Shown: positions 19,551-27,739 of the stretch, piece by piece
Layout of the letters: each line of letters starts with the position of its first letter
Position numbering within the stretch: the stretch's first letter is position 1
Source: Mesobacillus subterraneus
GTDB lineage: Bacteria; Bacillota; Bacilli; Bacillales; Cytobacillaceae
Length of the DNA stretch: 64,000 nt
Reading direction: 5' to 3'
NCBI RefSeq assembly: GCF_003937825.1
Contig: NZ_RSFW01000010.1
Span: forward strand, 186,001 to 250,000
Notes under the pieces: model-generated
Told to the model about the DNA's origin: nothing
What the model saw: only the letters and a program-made list of their open reading frames with translations
The model's database searches: none
Position numbers and translations under genes: made by a program

Positions 19551-19566
19551 TGCAATAATCGTGCCA
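19551..19566 (-). promoter_or_regulatory. Sigma-54 (-24/-12) promoter of the permease-dehydrogenase operon
   Basis: On the minus strand TGGCACGATTATTGCA matches the sigma-54 (SigL) consensus TGGCAC-N5-TTGCW exactly. It is about 190 bp upstream of the permease start codon, and the neighbouring gene encodes a sigma-54 activator. Confidence 0.9.
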
Positions 19567-19618
19567 ACTTTTAATACCAGTTTTTATCTGACGTATTCGA
19601 AATTTTCTGTCATATGAA

Positions 19619-19632
19619 TCCGGATTTCCGGA
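19619..19632. promoter_or_regulatory. Promoter-proximal candidate upstream activator site
   Basis: TCCGGATTTCCGGA, a 14-bp palindrome matching the two copies at 19757-19790, lies about 55 bp upstream of the -24 element. Confidence 0.6.
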
Positions 19633-19756
19633 CGCTAGTAAAATGGTTTGCCTCTAGAATAATAGAAACTTATTTGATGTACCCTGTCCTATCCTTGCTG
19701 GTTTTACACTATTTATAAAGTGAAAATATAATCAAATATTGATAGAAAAAAAGAAG

Positions 19757-19790
19757 TCCGAAATTCCGGACAGGATTCCGGATTTTCGGA
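19757..19790. promoter_or_regulatory. Paired upstream activator sites that also form the activator gene's terminator
   Basis: Two 14-bp near-palindromes, TCCGAAATTCCGGA and TCCGGATTTTCGGA, are spaced 20 bp start to start (two helical turns). Together they form one long hairpin directly after the activator stop codon, with a T-run (TTCTTTTTTT on the minus strand) after it. The same DNA therefore looks like both an enhancer and a Rho-independent terminator. Confidence 0.6.
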
Positions 19791-21155
19791 CTAGAGCATT
19801 TGATATTTATTGAGCTTGTCATATAGCGTTGTCCGGCTGACACCAAGCTCCTTTGATACCAGGTTTTTGTCACCATGATTACGCTCAAGGCTTTGCTTTA
19901 GTACCCACTTCTCCGTTTCCTCCACAATATCCTTAAGCTTCTTATTCTTGAACCGATACAAAGCATTCTGTGTTTGCAAGTAATCAGGAAGGGACTCATA
20001 GGTGATTTGTTCACCCTTCGTCAAATGGACCGCAGCTTCGATGACATTTTCCAGCTCCCGGATATTCCCCGGCCAGCTGTAGGATGTGAGGACATCCAGA
20101 ACCTGACGCTCAATTCCTCCGATCCGCTTTCCAAGGCGATTGGTGACTTTCTCGATGAAATGATGAATTAAAAGTGTCAGGTCTTCTGCACGTTCCCTTA
20201 AAGGGGGCACGCTGAACGGCACGACATTGATCCGGTAAAATAAATCCTCCCTGAAACGCTTCTCTTCAATCATATTTTCAAGAGGCCGGTTTGTAGCCGC
20301 AATGATTCGGACATCAACCGATAACGATTTTGTCGAGCCAATCGGCTCGATCTCTCCATCCTGCAGTGCACGCAAAAGCTTGACCTGCATACTAAGCGGC
20401 ATGTCCCCGATCTCATCAAGGAAAAGTGTACCGCCATTCGCCAGCTGGAACTTCCCCTTTTTCCCGCCTTTTTTCGCTCCTGTAAAGGCACCCTCTTCAT
20501 ACCCGAACAACTCGGATTCAAGCAGGTTTTCCGGAATCGCACCACAGTTCACCTTGATGAACGGTTTCTGGCTGCGGCTGCTCAGCTGGTGGATGCTGTG
20601 GGCGAACAATTCTTTCCCTGTTCCGCTCTCCCCTCTGATAAGAACAGAGATGTCACTGTTTGCAACCATTTTCACTTTTTCCTTCAAGCTCATGATCTGC
20701 TTTGAGTCTCCTAGAATATCATCGAGCGTATATTTCACGCCGGTATCGATTTTCTGGATGTAAGGCTGCATCCTTGTAAGCAGGCTTTTCACATGGCTGT
20801 CCATTTTCATCCATTCCTGTGTATCCCTGAAAAATACCGTTCCAAACGCAGCAATCACTTCGCCATTCTTTATGATTGGCACCCGGTTGGCGATCATATA
20901 ATTCCCCTTGATGAATTGCAGGTCTGCCAGCTCTTCCTTTCCAGACTGTGCGACGATATGCATCCTCGTATTTTCGATGATCTCAGTCACATGCCTGCCA
21001 ATCGTCTCCTCACGATTGACTTCAAGAAACTCGCAATAATTATGATTGATGTAAATAATCCGTCCTTCCCTGTCAACCACTACAAGCCATTCGAACGCAT
21101 TCTCAACGATCGTTTCAATGATATCCGCAGGAATATGTAATAGTTTTGAGTTCAT
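19791..21155 (-). CDS. Sigma-54-dependent transcriptional activator (PAS, AAA+, Fis-type HTH)
   Basis: A 454-residue enhancer-binding protein. Residues about 10-110 form a PAS sensor (FEWLVVVDREGRIIYINHNY). The AAA+ domain has Walker A GESGTGKE, the sigma-54 contact loop GAFTGAKKG and Walker B GGTLFLDEIGDMP. The C-terminus is a Fis-like helix-turn-helix (LVSKELGVSRTTLYDKLNKY). The ATG lies just after AGGTGAGG. It is transcribed in the same direction as the permease operon and lies upstream of its -24/-12 promoter, so it very probably activates that operon in response to a small molecule sensed by PAS. Confidence 0.92.
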   Translation of the reverse strand: MNSKLLHIPADIIETIVENAFEWLVVVDREGRIIYINHNYCEFLEVNREETIGRHVTEIIENTRMHIVAQSGKEELADLQFIKGNYMIANRVPIIKNGEVIAAFGTVFFRDTQEWMKMDSHVKSLLTRMQPYIQKIDTGVKYTLDDILGDSKQIMSLKEKVKMVANSDISVLIRGESGTGKELFAHSIHQLSSRSQKPFIKVNCGAIPENLLESELFGYEEGAFTGAKKGGKKGKFQLANGGTLFLDEIGDMPLSMQVKLLRALQDGEIEPIGSTKSLSVDVRIIAATNRPLENMIEEKRFREDLFYRINVVPFSVPPLRERAEDLTLLIHHFIEKVTNRLGKRIGGIERQVLDVLTSYSWPGNIRELENVIEAAVHLTKGEQITYESLPDYLQTQNALYRFKNKKLKDIVEETEKWVLKQSLERNHGDKNLVSKELGVSRTTLYDKLNKYQML

Positions 21156-21342
21156 AAACCTCACCTGGTTTTTCTTTTGATTTTATCATATTTTTCTGAA
21201 AACAGCATTCAGGCCATCAAGGAATCTTTATTTCTGGATTACAACAGAAAAAGTTTCATGGTTGGGTAATCTTGTAAGTCATCAAATTTCAGTACATGTT
21301 AACCGGCAATTGTTCGAACAAAAAATACAAAGGTCACATCAA

Positions 21343-21457
21343 AAATCGCTTAACTTCATTGTTAAGCGATTTTTGTTTTTGCAATATCGTCATCTTTAAC
21401 ATTAGCACCCGTATGTTGAAGATGGACTCATTAATCAGAAATAATGAGTCCATCTTC
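21343..21457. other. Two strong hairpins in the gap between the activator and anti-sigma genes
   Basis: The first (21343-21378) pairs AAATCGCTTAAC with GTTAAGCGATTT and is followed by TTGTTTTT, like a plus-strand terminator. The second (21418-21457) is a perfect 16-bp stem, GAAGATGGACTCATTA against its complement. No gene on the plus strand feeds them; the surrounding 470 bp hold no supported ORF. Confidence 0.6.
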
Positions 21458-21639
21458 TGCAACTTGCCCCTGGACAGTAGAATTTAGGTTTTCAACCAAT
21501 TCAAAGGATACTTCTTTGGCCATGTTTTAGAAATCTGAATCTATCAGGGACCCCCTCGGTATCAAGTAATATAGAACTAAAATTAAGCAAAGAATCGCTG
21601 ATTGGTGAGCCTATTATTAAGCAGTGAAAGCAACAACTA

Positions 21640-22545
21640 TTATAAAGTGCTTTTCGGCTTCTTAATTGATAATTTTTTTAATATGTTCCTTCCAGCTAAC
21701 AACGCAACATATAAAGGAATTGTGACAAGTAATATTACATAAAGGTCTCGTCCAGCAAGGTAAGTGGCAGAGTGAAGATCTTTTATAAGTAAGTGAGCAA
21801 ACAGGTACGAGATAGGCAATAGAATCATTTTTTCTAGTCTATTTCTTATTTTCTCGTTCTTACGGAATATGACCAATCCAATTCCACAAATAAGTAAAAA
21901 TCCTATAGCAAACATCACATAGTAGCTTAAAACTAGCCGAGGTAACGTAATGACAGAACCATCCGTTATTGGATCTCCATAAATTAAAATATTTTCACTT
22001 CCATCGGTATTGTAATAATAGATTGAAGCGACCGTTTCTCCATTCGGGTTTAAGACAGTATTTTCTAGGTTGTTTTTGCTTATTTTCCGGTGCCAAATCG
22101 TTTCCCATGTTGTTATATCATAGACATAACCTGAATTGTCTGCTGCTGGATATTGATTTACATTATATCCAGAGACTTCTTCACTAAAATTCAAAAGTAC
22201 AGTTCCATCATCCTTTTCAATAATTGAAACCGCATTTTCATTATAAGAGATGTATGCTGGGGTTGTCAGATAAGCGATTGTAACCACTGCAAAAACCAAT
22301 GTTACCATGACTGAAAGAATAATCGTTTGCAGCTTTTTCTTTCGCAATGTATTTTGTATGTTTCTTAAGGGAGCTATATCGGTATCTACTGGCGGTTCTT
22401 CAAAAGTCCTTATTTCTTCAAGTTGTTTTTTACAGTTCTCACAAGAAGCTATATGTTCTTCAACTAGATCTCTAGTATCTTGACTTGCCATATCCTCGAC
22501 ATATAACGGCAGTATATCCCTAATCATATTACAGCTAATTTTCAT
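21640..22545 (-). CDS. Membrane-bound anti-sigma factor with zinc-finger domain
   Basis: A 301-residue protein. The N-terminal 50 residues carry the anti-sigma zinc finger (EEHIASCENCKKQL, HxxxCxxC). One membrane segment follows near residues 75-95, then an extracellular domain, and two or three more hydrophobic segments at 205-290. Its start codon overlaps the stop of the ECF sigma gene (ATGA), so the pair is translationally coupled. It should hold the sigma factor inactive at the membrane until an envelope signal is sensed. The extracytoplasmic part is not a family I recognise. Confidence 0.85.
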   Translation of the reverse strand: MKISCNMIRDILPLYVEDMASQDTRDLVEEHIASCENCKKQLEEIRTFEEPPVDTDIAPLRNIQNTLRKKKLQTIILSVMVTLVFAVVTIAYLTTPAYISYNENAVSIIEKDDGTVLLNFSEEVSGYNVNQYPAADNSGYVYDITTWETIWHRKISKNNLENTVLNPNGETVASIYYYNTDGSENILIYGDPITDGSVITLPRLVLSYYVMFAIGFLLICGIGLVIFRKNEKIRNRLEKMILLPISYLFAHLLIKDLHSATYLAGRDLYVILLVTIPLYVALLAGRNILKKLSIKKPKSTL

Positions 22546-23030
22546 CGATAATCCTCCGATCGCGCTTTAATTTTTTCTCTAGCACGGTGATAAGTAACAC
22601 AAGCCCAGTTTTCACTTTTTCCAAACAATTTGCCAATTTGCTTAAATGACAGTTCTCCAAATGCACGGAGAGTAAAGACCTTTTTGTATGGCTCTTTCAA
22701 ATTCTGGATAACTTCATGTACCTTCATAGACGCTTCTGAAATGGTTATTTCTTGTTCTACATTGTCTCCACTAGCTGATTCTGGAACCGACTCAAGATCC
22801 ACCAAGCTTTTATTCTTACGCAAATAAGAGTAATAACTGTTTTTGGCAATTTGGCATAACCAAACACGGATATCACTATTCCCTCTGAAACTGTCCAGCG
22901 ATGTTAATGCCTTCATAAAAGTTTCCGAAGTGATATCTTCAGCGATATGCTTATCGCCAGATAAACTATACACATATAAAAATACATCTTTAAAGTATGT
23001 ATTATAAATATCCTCAAGCTGTGTCACCAT
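22542..23030 (-). CDS. ECF-type RNA polymerase sigma factor
   Basis: A 162-residue sigma-70 family protein with only regions 2 and 4, as in ECF sigma factors. Region 2 includes HIAEDITSETFMKALTSLD and the DNA-melting part IRVWLCQIAKNSYYSYLRK; region 4 includes FGELSFKQIGKLFGKSENWA followed by YHRAREKIK. GGAGG precedes the ATG. It is coupled to the downstream anti-sigma factor. Its targets cannot be read here. Confidence 0.9.
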   Translation of the reverse strand: MVTQLEDIYNTYFKDVFLYVYSLSGDKHIAEDITSETFMKALTSLDSFRGNSDIRVWLCQIAKNSYYSYLRKNKSLVDLESVPESASGDNVEQEITISEASMKVHEVIQNLKEPYKKVFTLRAFGELSFKQIGKLFGKSENWACVTYHRAREKIKARSEDYR

Positions 23031-23237
23031 CTCACCTCCTTACATATAAGACGCGATAAACTCAAATATCTTACAATAATATAAGAAAAACCGTACAAAA
23101 TACTAACGGGTTTACTTGTGAGGTGCAAACAAACAAATATCATATAAAATCTCATAGCTAATCACTGACAAAACACTTGGTAATACACAAGGTAAATCAC
23201 ACAAAAAAGGACCGACTTTTGAAAAGTCGGTCCCAGA

Positions 23238-23283
23238 CTGTAGACAAACTCGATGGAAATCGAGCTTGTCTACAGTTTTTTTG
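23238..23283 (+). terminator. Hairpin with T-run inside the IS1182 left end
   Basis: CTGTAGACAA and CTCGAT pair with ATCGAG and TTGTCTACAG (one mismatch), followed by TTTTTTT. It would stop transcription entering the element from the left. Confidence 0.75.
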
Positions 23284-23301
23284 GTTTGTGCTGAAATGGG
23301 G

Positions 23302-23437
23302 CTGTTGATTTCCGTTCCAGGCGCTTCGCTTTCCGCGGGGCCGGCGCTGAGCCTCCTCGCCGCCGTTGGCGACTGCGGGGTCTCACCTGTCCGTCTGATC
23401 CCGCAGGAGTCTACGCGCCTTCCACTCCAATCAACAG
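23302..23437. repeat. GC-rich repeat, copy 1 (inside the IS1182 element)
   Basis: A non-coding unit of about 135 bp bounded by CTGTTGAT and ATCAACAG. It contains GCGCTTCGCTTTCCGCGGGG, GGGGTCTCACCTGTCC, TGATCCCGCAGGAGTCT and CGCGCCTTCCACT, all of which recur at 62463-62653 and partly at 60515-60650. Confidence 0.85.
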
Positions 23438-23512
23438 GATTCTTTAACTTAGTGTGGAACTAGCCATAAGTCTCTTTTAAAATAGATACATATAACGCTT
23501 GAGGTGATGAAG

Positions 23513-24871
23513 ATGCTTTCGAAAAACAATCCAATCCAACGAGATCAATTAGAAATGGTTGCTTTAGACCAACTGGTTCCTCAGGACCATTTAGTCCGTA
23601 AGATGGAAGCAGCCCTTGATTTTTCTTTCATCTATGAACTGGTAAAGGATGTATATTCCGAAGTAGGTCGCCCAAGTATTGACCCTGTGATTCTAATTAA
23701 GCTGAGCTTCATTCAATATACCTTTGGCATCCGTTCCATGCGCCAGACCATTGCCGAAGTAGAAACGAACATGGCCTACCGCTGGTTTTTGGGTTATGGA
23801 TTCCATGATAAAGTGCCCCATTTCTCCACCTTCGGGAAGAATTACGTACGCCGTTTTAAAGAAACCGATTTGTTTGAACAGATTTTCTATCGAATTCTTA
23901 AGACCGCAGCGGATAAGAAACTTATTAGTGCTGAACATGTCTTTATTGATTCAACCCATGTAAAAGCAAGTGCGAATAAGCATAAATTCGAGAAGAAAGT
24001 GGTGCGAAAGGAAACACGGGCGTATCAAGAGAAACTCCAGGAAGAGATCAATCAGGATCGGGAAGACCACGGGAAGAAACCTTTTCCTCCTGATAAGTTC
24101 GAGAAGGAAGAAACGAAGGAAATCAAGGAAAGCACGACCGATCCTGAGAGTGGATATTACGTCAAGGATGAGCGAACAAAGCAGTTTGCCTACTCTTTCC
24201 ATGCGGCATCAGATCGTAATGGATTTGTTTTGGGAACCATCGTGACACCTGGGAATACGCATGACAGCCTGGTCCTTGAGCCACTGGTAGAACAAGTGAT
24301 AGAGAAAGTTGGAAAGCCTAAGGCCGTTGCGGCCGATGCAGCCTATAAAACCCCAGCTATTACGAAGTTTCTGATGGAAAATGAAATGACCCCGGCTTTG
24401 CCTTATACCCGACCACGGACGAAGGATGGCTTTTTCCGCAAATATGACTATGTGTATGACGAATTTTTCGACTGTTATTTGTGTCCTGCCGGTGAGGTCC
24501 TAGAGTATTCGACCACAACGAAAGAGGGATATCGTGAATATAAATCCCCCAAAAAGATCTGCGCCACCTGCCCGTTTTTAGCGCAATGCACAGAAAGCAA
24601 AGACCACCAAAAGGTGGTAACGCGCCATATCTGGCAGGAGTATGTCGAAGAAGCAGATCACTTAAGGCACACACCAGAAGTAAAACAAATCTATGCGAAG
24701 CGCAAGGAAACCATTGAGCGTGTATTCGCAGATGCAAAAGAAAAGCATGGCATGCGTTGGACAACCCTGAGGGGACTTAAAAAATTGTCGATGCAGGCGA
24801 TGCTTACTTTCGCTGCCTTGAACCTGAAGAAGATGGCCAACTGGACATGGAGAAGTCCAGAAATGGCCTAA
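23513..24871 (+). CDS. IS1182-family transposase
   Basis: A 452-residue DDE transposase. The N-terminal IS5/IS1182-type domain is readable (DQLVPQDHLVRKMEAALDF, then GRPSIDPVILIKLSFIQY). The catalytic core has VFIDSTHVKASANKHK, VAADAAYKTPA and the C-terminal glutamate region KRKETIERVFADAKEKHGMR. A cysteine cluster (CYLCPAG, CATCPFLAQC) suggests a zinc-binding insertion. I start at the ATG 8 bases after GAGG. The gene looks intact, so the element may still be active. Confidence 0.92.
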   Translation: MLSKNNPIQRDQLEMVALDQLVPQDHLVRKMEAALDFSFIYELVKDVYSEVGRPSIDPVILIKLSFIQYTFGIRSMRQTIAEVETNMAYRWFLGYGFHDKVPHFSTFGKNYVRRFKETDLFEQIFYRILKTAADKKLISAEHVFIDSTHVKASANKHKFEKKVVRKETRAYQEKLQEEINQDREDHGKKPFPPDKFEKEETKEIKESTTDPESGYYVKDERTKQFAYSFHAASDRNGFVLGTIVTPGNTHDSLVLEPLVEQVIEKVGKPKAVAADAAYKTPAITKFLMENEMTPALPYTRPRTKDGFFRKYDYVYDEFFDCYLCPAGEVLEYSTTTKEGYREYKSPKKICATCPFLAQCTESKDHQKVVTRHIWQEYVEEADHLRHTPEVKQIYAKRKETIERVFADAKEKHGMRWTTLRGLKKLSMQAMLTFAALNLKKMANWTWRSPEMA

Positions 24872-24918
24872 CAATATAGCAAAGAGAGTCTATTTCCTTT
24901 GAAAAATCGGATAAAATC

Positions 24919-24958
24919 CAAAAAGGGGTTCGGAATGAGAGCATTCCGAACCCCTTTT
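24919..24958 (+). terminator. Terminator of the IS1182 transposase
   Basis: AAAAAGGGGTTCGGAATG and CATTCCGAACCCCTTTT form a long perfect stem with loop AGAG. Confidence 0.8.
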
Positions 24959-25026
24959 GGCTACAAACTGGGACCGACTTTTGAAAAGTCGGTCCTTTTT
25001 ACCACCAATTATTTTCTTATTTAACT

Positions 25027-25106
25027 AAAGCACCCTTATGTTTAAGTACACTTTTTCACAAATTCAGCTTAATTACAGGAATTCTGCACCGTTAGTCAAT
25101 AAAAAG
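25027..25106. repeat. Array hairpin repeat, degenerate copy
   Basis: The module CACCCTTATGTTTAAGTAC is followed by CTGCACCGTTAGTCAATAA (25084-25102). This is the first copy at the left edge of the array. Confidence 0.6.
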
Positions 25107-25185
25107 TTAATCAAAACGGATAATTATCCCTTAAAAAACATCACCATCTATTAATAAGAGAAGGGAATGATTGATCGTGAGTTAT

Positions 25186-25635
25186 TTATATACTTGCAAA
25201 ACCTAGTGCTTGTTGAATAGATTCTGCCAACTGCCCTGGCTTATAATCTCTAACTACATCAATAGTTCTTTCTTCAAGAACGGTATAGCCACGTTTCTCT
25301 TTTTGGTAGGGCTCGACGACATAACCTTTTTCAAAATCCCAATATATTGATATATACTTGAGAGTTTTTGTAGCTTTTGAATATCCTTTGATTCCCATTA
25401 CTTTTTCAATAACCGATTCTTTTCCCTCATCATCAGCTTCTATCACTCCAAATAAATCGAGAGCCTCATTCACCTTTTGCTCTAATTCTTCATCGGTGTA
25501 GGGAACTGCCAATTTGAAAACTTTCTCAACTTGAGACAGTGATCCTTCGTATTTCTTAGAAGGGCTGTTTGGGATAATATATAAATTACTAAAGCTATCA
25601 ATAAAAATTGAAACAAATCCATAATTGTCTCTCAA
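25186..25635 (-). CDS. Hypothetical protein, possibly a CdiI-like immunity protein
   Basis: A 149-residue soluble protein with no signal peptide. The body has ATKTLKYISIYWDFEKGYVV followed by a C-terminal helix KPGQLAESIQQALG, a pattern that loosely recalls the DUF1436/CdiI contact-dependent inhibition immunity family. That resemblance is from memory and weak. The TTG start 6 bases after AGGTG is preferred over an upstream GTG. It is the first gene of the AT-rich array after the IS1182 element. Confidence 0.55.
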   Translation of the reverse strand: MRDNYGFVSIFIDSFSNLYIIPNSPSKKYEGSLSQVEKVFKLAVPYTDEELEQKVNEALDLFGVIEADDEGKESVIEKVMGIKGYSKATKTLKYISIYWDFEKGYVVEPYQKEKRGYTVLEERTIDVVRDYKPGQLAESIQQALGFASI

Positions 25636-25686
25636 AGACCTCACCTATTTTCAAATTAAAAATTATCCTGTTTTCCCTCAACATTC

Positions 25687-25706
25687 CTGCTCCTTTAGCA
25701 CAATAA
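25687..25706. repeat. Array hairpin repeat, right arm only
   Basis: CTGCTCCTTTAGCACAATAA matches the loop and right arm of the family; the left arm is weak. Confidence 0.6.
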
Positions 25707-25746
25707 AAAAACGGGATTAATTAAACATAAGCATTCGCTAATGGAA

Positions 25747-26304
25747 TCATATTATTTTATTGATAAAATCTAATTCAAATTTCAACTCACTCTTTCTCAT
25801 TTCTTTATTCCCGACTATATTTGTAGCTATTGGAAAACGATCCTTGTTTTCTAAATAAAATTTCAACTCTAAAAATGTACTTAATGGAAATTCATTTTCA
25901 TACCACATTTCTTTATATCCAACTATTCCATACTCTGCGAGAATTAGTTCAACTTCCCTTAAAACTTCATTTAGAAAAACATCATAAGGACATTCTTCGT
26001 TTAATACTACCACCCTTTCTTCTTCATCATCTTCAAAGTGAGTAAGATTAATGAGTATTTTTTCGTTACCTATATATTTTAAATTCCATTCTAAAACATT
26101 AGGTTCTGCATTCCAGGTATAATGTGAGCCATATTCTTTATAATCACCTTCAGTATCAAATAATGGATGGATTTCTTTTATGGCATTTAAAATACCACCT
26201 AATGCATCAGTAAGATATCCGGGACTAAAACTAAATCTTTGAGAATTAATTTCTATATAAAAATCTGCCCATCCAGCACCTTGTAACTTATATTCAAACC
26301 TCAT
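25747..26304 (-). CDS. WapI-family immunity protein
   Basis: A 185-residue cytoplasmic protein. The N-terminus, MRFEYKLQGAGWADFYIEIN, then YLTDALGGIL, and the later IVGYKEMWYENEFPLSTFLE agree with the pattern I remember for WapI-family immunity proteins, which neutralise the toxic C-terminus of cell-surface WapA-like toxins. No wapA gene is in the window, so it could be an orphan immunity gene protecting against neighbours. The ORF's first ATG has a weak ribosome site. Confidence 0.7.
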   Translation of the reverse strand: MRFEYKLQGAGWADFYIEINSQRFSFSPGYLTDALGGILNAIKEIHPLFDTEGDYKEYGSHYTWNAEPNVLEWNLKYIGNEKILINLTHFEDDEEERVVVLNEECPYDVFLNEVLREVELILAEYGIVGYKEMWYENEFPLSTFLELKFYLENKDRFPIATNIVGNKEMRKSELKFELDFINKII

Positions 26305-26341
26305 ATATTAAAACACCCTTTTAGTTATTTTTGAAATAACT

Positions 26342-26376
26342 CTTATTGAACAATCCTGCTTCGTTTGTTCAATAAG
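26342..26376. repeat. Array hairpin repeat, perfect-arm copy
   Basis: CTTATTGAACAA, loop TCCTGCTTCG, TTTGTTCAATAAG: 12-bp perfect arms. It lies between two array genes and has no T-run, so it is not a normal terminator. Confidence 0.85.
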
Positions 26377-26438
26377 TTTTATAATCCGAAAACTCTACTA
26401 AGTTCAAAAATACTTTTTAGAGAGTAATACAAAGAAAT

Positions 26439-26837
26439 TTACTTTATACGTCCATTACCAACTAATTGATAGTCCTCTTGGTTACTGATTTGTTCCAACT
26501 GATATACGTATCCAAAATCTTTATCTTCCCTAAATGAAGTAGCAGCAACTGCATACTGTTTTCCTTCTTCAAGAAGGTTGTAAACCATAGCTTCCTCGAT
26601 AAAAATTTTATATCGTTTTTGGTTCTCTTTCTTTTCATAAGCGTTGTATCCAATTACCCACATTTCAAGATATTCACTTGGTTCAATATGGTGATTTTTT
26701 TCTTCTATGACCATACCGGCCATACTAATACTCTCTTTCATATTTGAATCTGTATTATCAAAAAAGGATAAATAGCTAATGAATAGTCCCATTAAAACCG
26801 TAGCTATTATAGTCAACTTTTTATTTAATCTCCCCAT
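26439..26837 (-). CDS. Hypothetical membrane-anchored or secreted protein
   Basis: A 132-residue protein with a hydrophobic N-terminal segment (LTIIATVLMGLFISYLSFF, residues 8-26) that acts as a signal anchor, then a soluble domain containing MWVIGYNAYEKKENQKRYKI and a C-terminal LVGNGRIK. I do not recognise the family. It sits between an immunity-type gene and a broken gene in the array, with hairpin repeats on both sides. Confidence 0.6.
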   Translation of the reverse strand: MGRLNKKLTIIATVLMGLFISYLSFFDNTDSNMKESISMAGMVIEEKNHHIEPSEYLEMWVIGYNAYEKKENQKRYKIFIEEAMVYNLLEEGKQYAVAATSFREDKDFGYVYQLEQISNQEDYQLVGNGRIK

Positions 26838-26870
26838 TTAAAGTCATCTCCCTAAGTGCTTTTTCCACTA

Positions 26871-26893
26871 TCCTGCACCGTTTGTTAAACAAG
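26871..26893. repeat. Array hairpin repeat copy
   Basis: TCCTGCACCGTTTGTTAAACAAG; the right arm diverges slightly from the consensus TTTGTTCAATAAG. Confidence 0.65.
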
Positions 26894-26912
26894 AAAATAA
26901 ATACAAAAAGAA

Positions 26913-27257
26913 CTAAATTCCAAAATGTATCATGTATTTCTTTTCTTCCTGGGACTGTATTATCTTTGCAGCCAATTCATTAAGTTCACCTGAATTTGCA
27001 TACATAGGTGAAGTTATGACCACTTGATAGAATACTGATAAAGATTCTAGTGGTATAAGTGTAATTCCACAATAAGCTAAACCATTCCCTGGACGATCAA
27101 GTGAATGGAAGTAGGTTCATACGTTAGATAATTGGTCATATAAGGAATCAATAATCTCATCGTCAACAGAAATACATTTGTATTTTAGTGGTTCATAATA
27201 AATTTCGCTTTTTATATTAACAACATTAGCAATTATCCCAAATTCATGAGCAGGCAA
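26913..27257 (-). pseudogene. Small array gene interrupted by an in-frame TGA
   Basis: A 115-codon frame opens with TTG 9 bases after GGAGG and reads MPAHEFGIIANVVNIK... It meets TGA at 27119-27117 after LYDQLSNV and continues in the same frame as TYFHSLDRPGNGLAYCGITL and on to a C-terminal KKYMIHFGI. Both halves look like real protein and share one frame, so a single nonsense mutation is the simplest reading; tryptophan may originally have been encoded (TGG to TGA). I do not recognise the family. Neighbouring genes and repeats show it is one more cassette of the array. Confidence 0.75.
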
Positions 27258-27271
27258 TATTATCAGCCTCC

Positions 27272-27303
27272 TTGTTGAGCTAACCTGCTCCTTTAGCTTA
27301 ATA
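27272..27303. repeat. Array hairpin repeat, covarying copy
   Basis: TTGTTGAGCTAA, loop CCTGCTCC, TTTAGCTTAATAA. The arm sequence differs from the copy at 26342 but still pairs. Confidence 0.8.
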
Positions 27304-27310
27304 ACCCCAA

Positions 27311-27646
27311 TTACAAAACGTGAAGGTTTTCGATAGTAAAGGATACAATCTTTTGATTTTCATCTAATAAGGCTTCACAGGATAACGTTAAATCGCTACT
27401 TTGATTATCAATCCATAGTTCAAATTCTAAGGAATATCCAGAACCATCATTATATTTATAAAAAGCGACGTTTTCATAAGCTGCATCAGGCGGAACCGTT
27501 AATGTTCCCCATAGGCTCAACTCTTCTCTAAGGTCATTTATTGTAAGCCCGTTTTGTAACTTTTCTTGGATATTAATAAAATCACCTTTAACCAAATCTA
27601 AAATAGTTTCTCGAAGTAACAACTTAATTTTGTATTTTGTCTCCAT
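27311..27646 (-). CDS. Hypothetical cytoplasmic protein
   Basis: A 111-residue protein without signal or membrane segments. The central part, LWGTLTVPPDAAYENVAFYK, and YNDGSGYSLEFELWIDNQSS resemble a widespread small domain of unknown function found near toxin-immunity loci; I cannot name it with certainty. It ends 8 bp from a hairpin repeat. ATG start; ribosome site weak. Confidence 0.6.
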   Translation of the reverse strand: METKYKIKLLLRETILDLVKGDFINIQEKLQNGLTINDLREELSLWGTLTVPPDAAYENVAFYKYNDGSGYSLEFELWIDNQSSDLTLSCEALLDENQKIVSFTIENLHVL

Positions 27647-27683
27647 AAACCCACCACACAGTCTTAATAATTCTGGAAATACC

Positions 27684-27717
27684 TTCTTAAGCTATCCTGC
27701 CCCTTTAGTCCAACAAG
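27684..27717. repeat. Array hairpin repeat copy
   Basis: CTTCTTAAGCTA, loop TCCTGCCCC, TTTAGTCCAACAAG; arms partly paired. Confidence 0.7.
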
Positions 27718-27739
27718 AAATTCCTAAAATTGGGCAACT

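Larger units (their letters stand above)
23205..25003 (+). mobile_element. IS1182-family insertion sequence with hairpin ends
   Basis: Terminal inverted repeats of about 38 bp bound one transposase gene. Left end: GGACCGACTTTT, then AAAAGTCGGTCC, then CAGACTGTAG. Right end: CTACAAACTG, then the same two arms. Each end is itself a palindrome and could act as a terminator or recognition hairpin. The target duplication is not obvious. A second hairpin just inside the left end (23238-23276) with a T-run and a third after the transposase gene isolate it from outside transcription. A GC-rich repeat lies inside the left non-coding part. Confidence 0.85.

Noticed and set aside
21296-21487. 63-codon plus-strand frame between the activator and anti-sigma genes
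   Set aside because: It is made of two hairpins and has no ribosome site.
23030-23200. ECF autoregulatory promoter upstream of the sigma gene
   Set aside because: A possible AAAC...CGG pattern is present near 23090-23115 but is too weak to claim.
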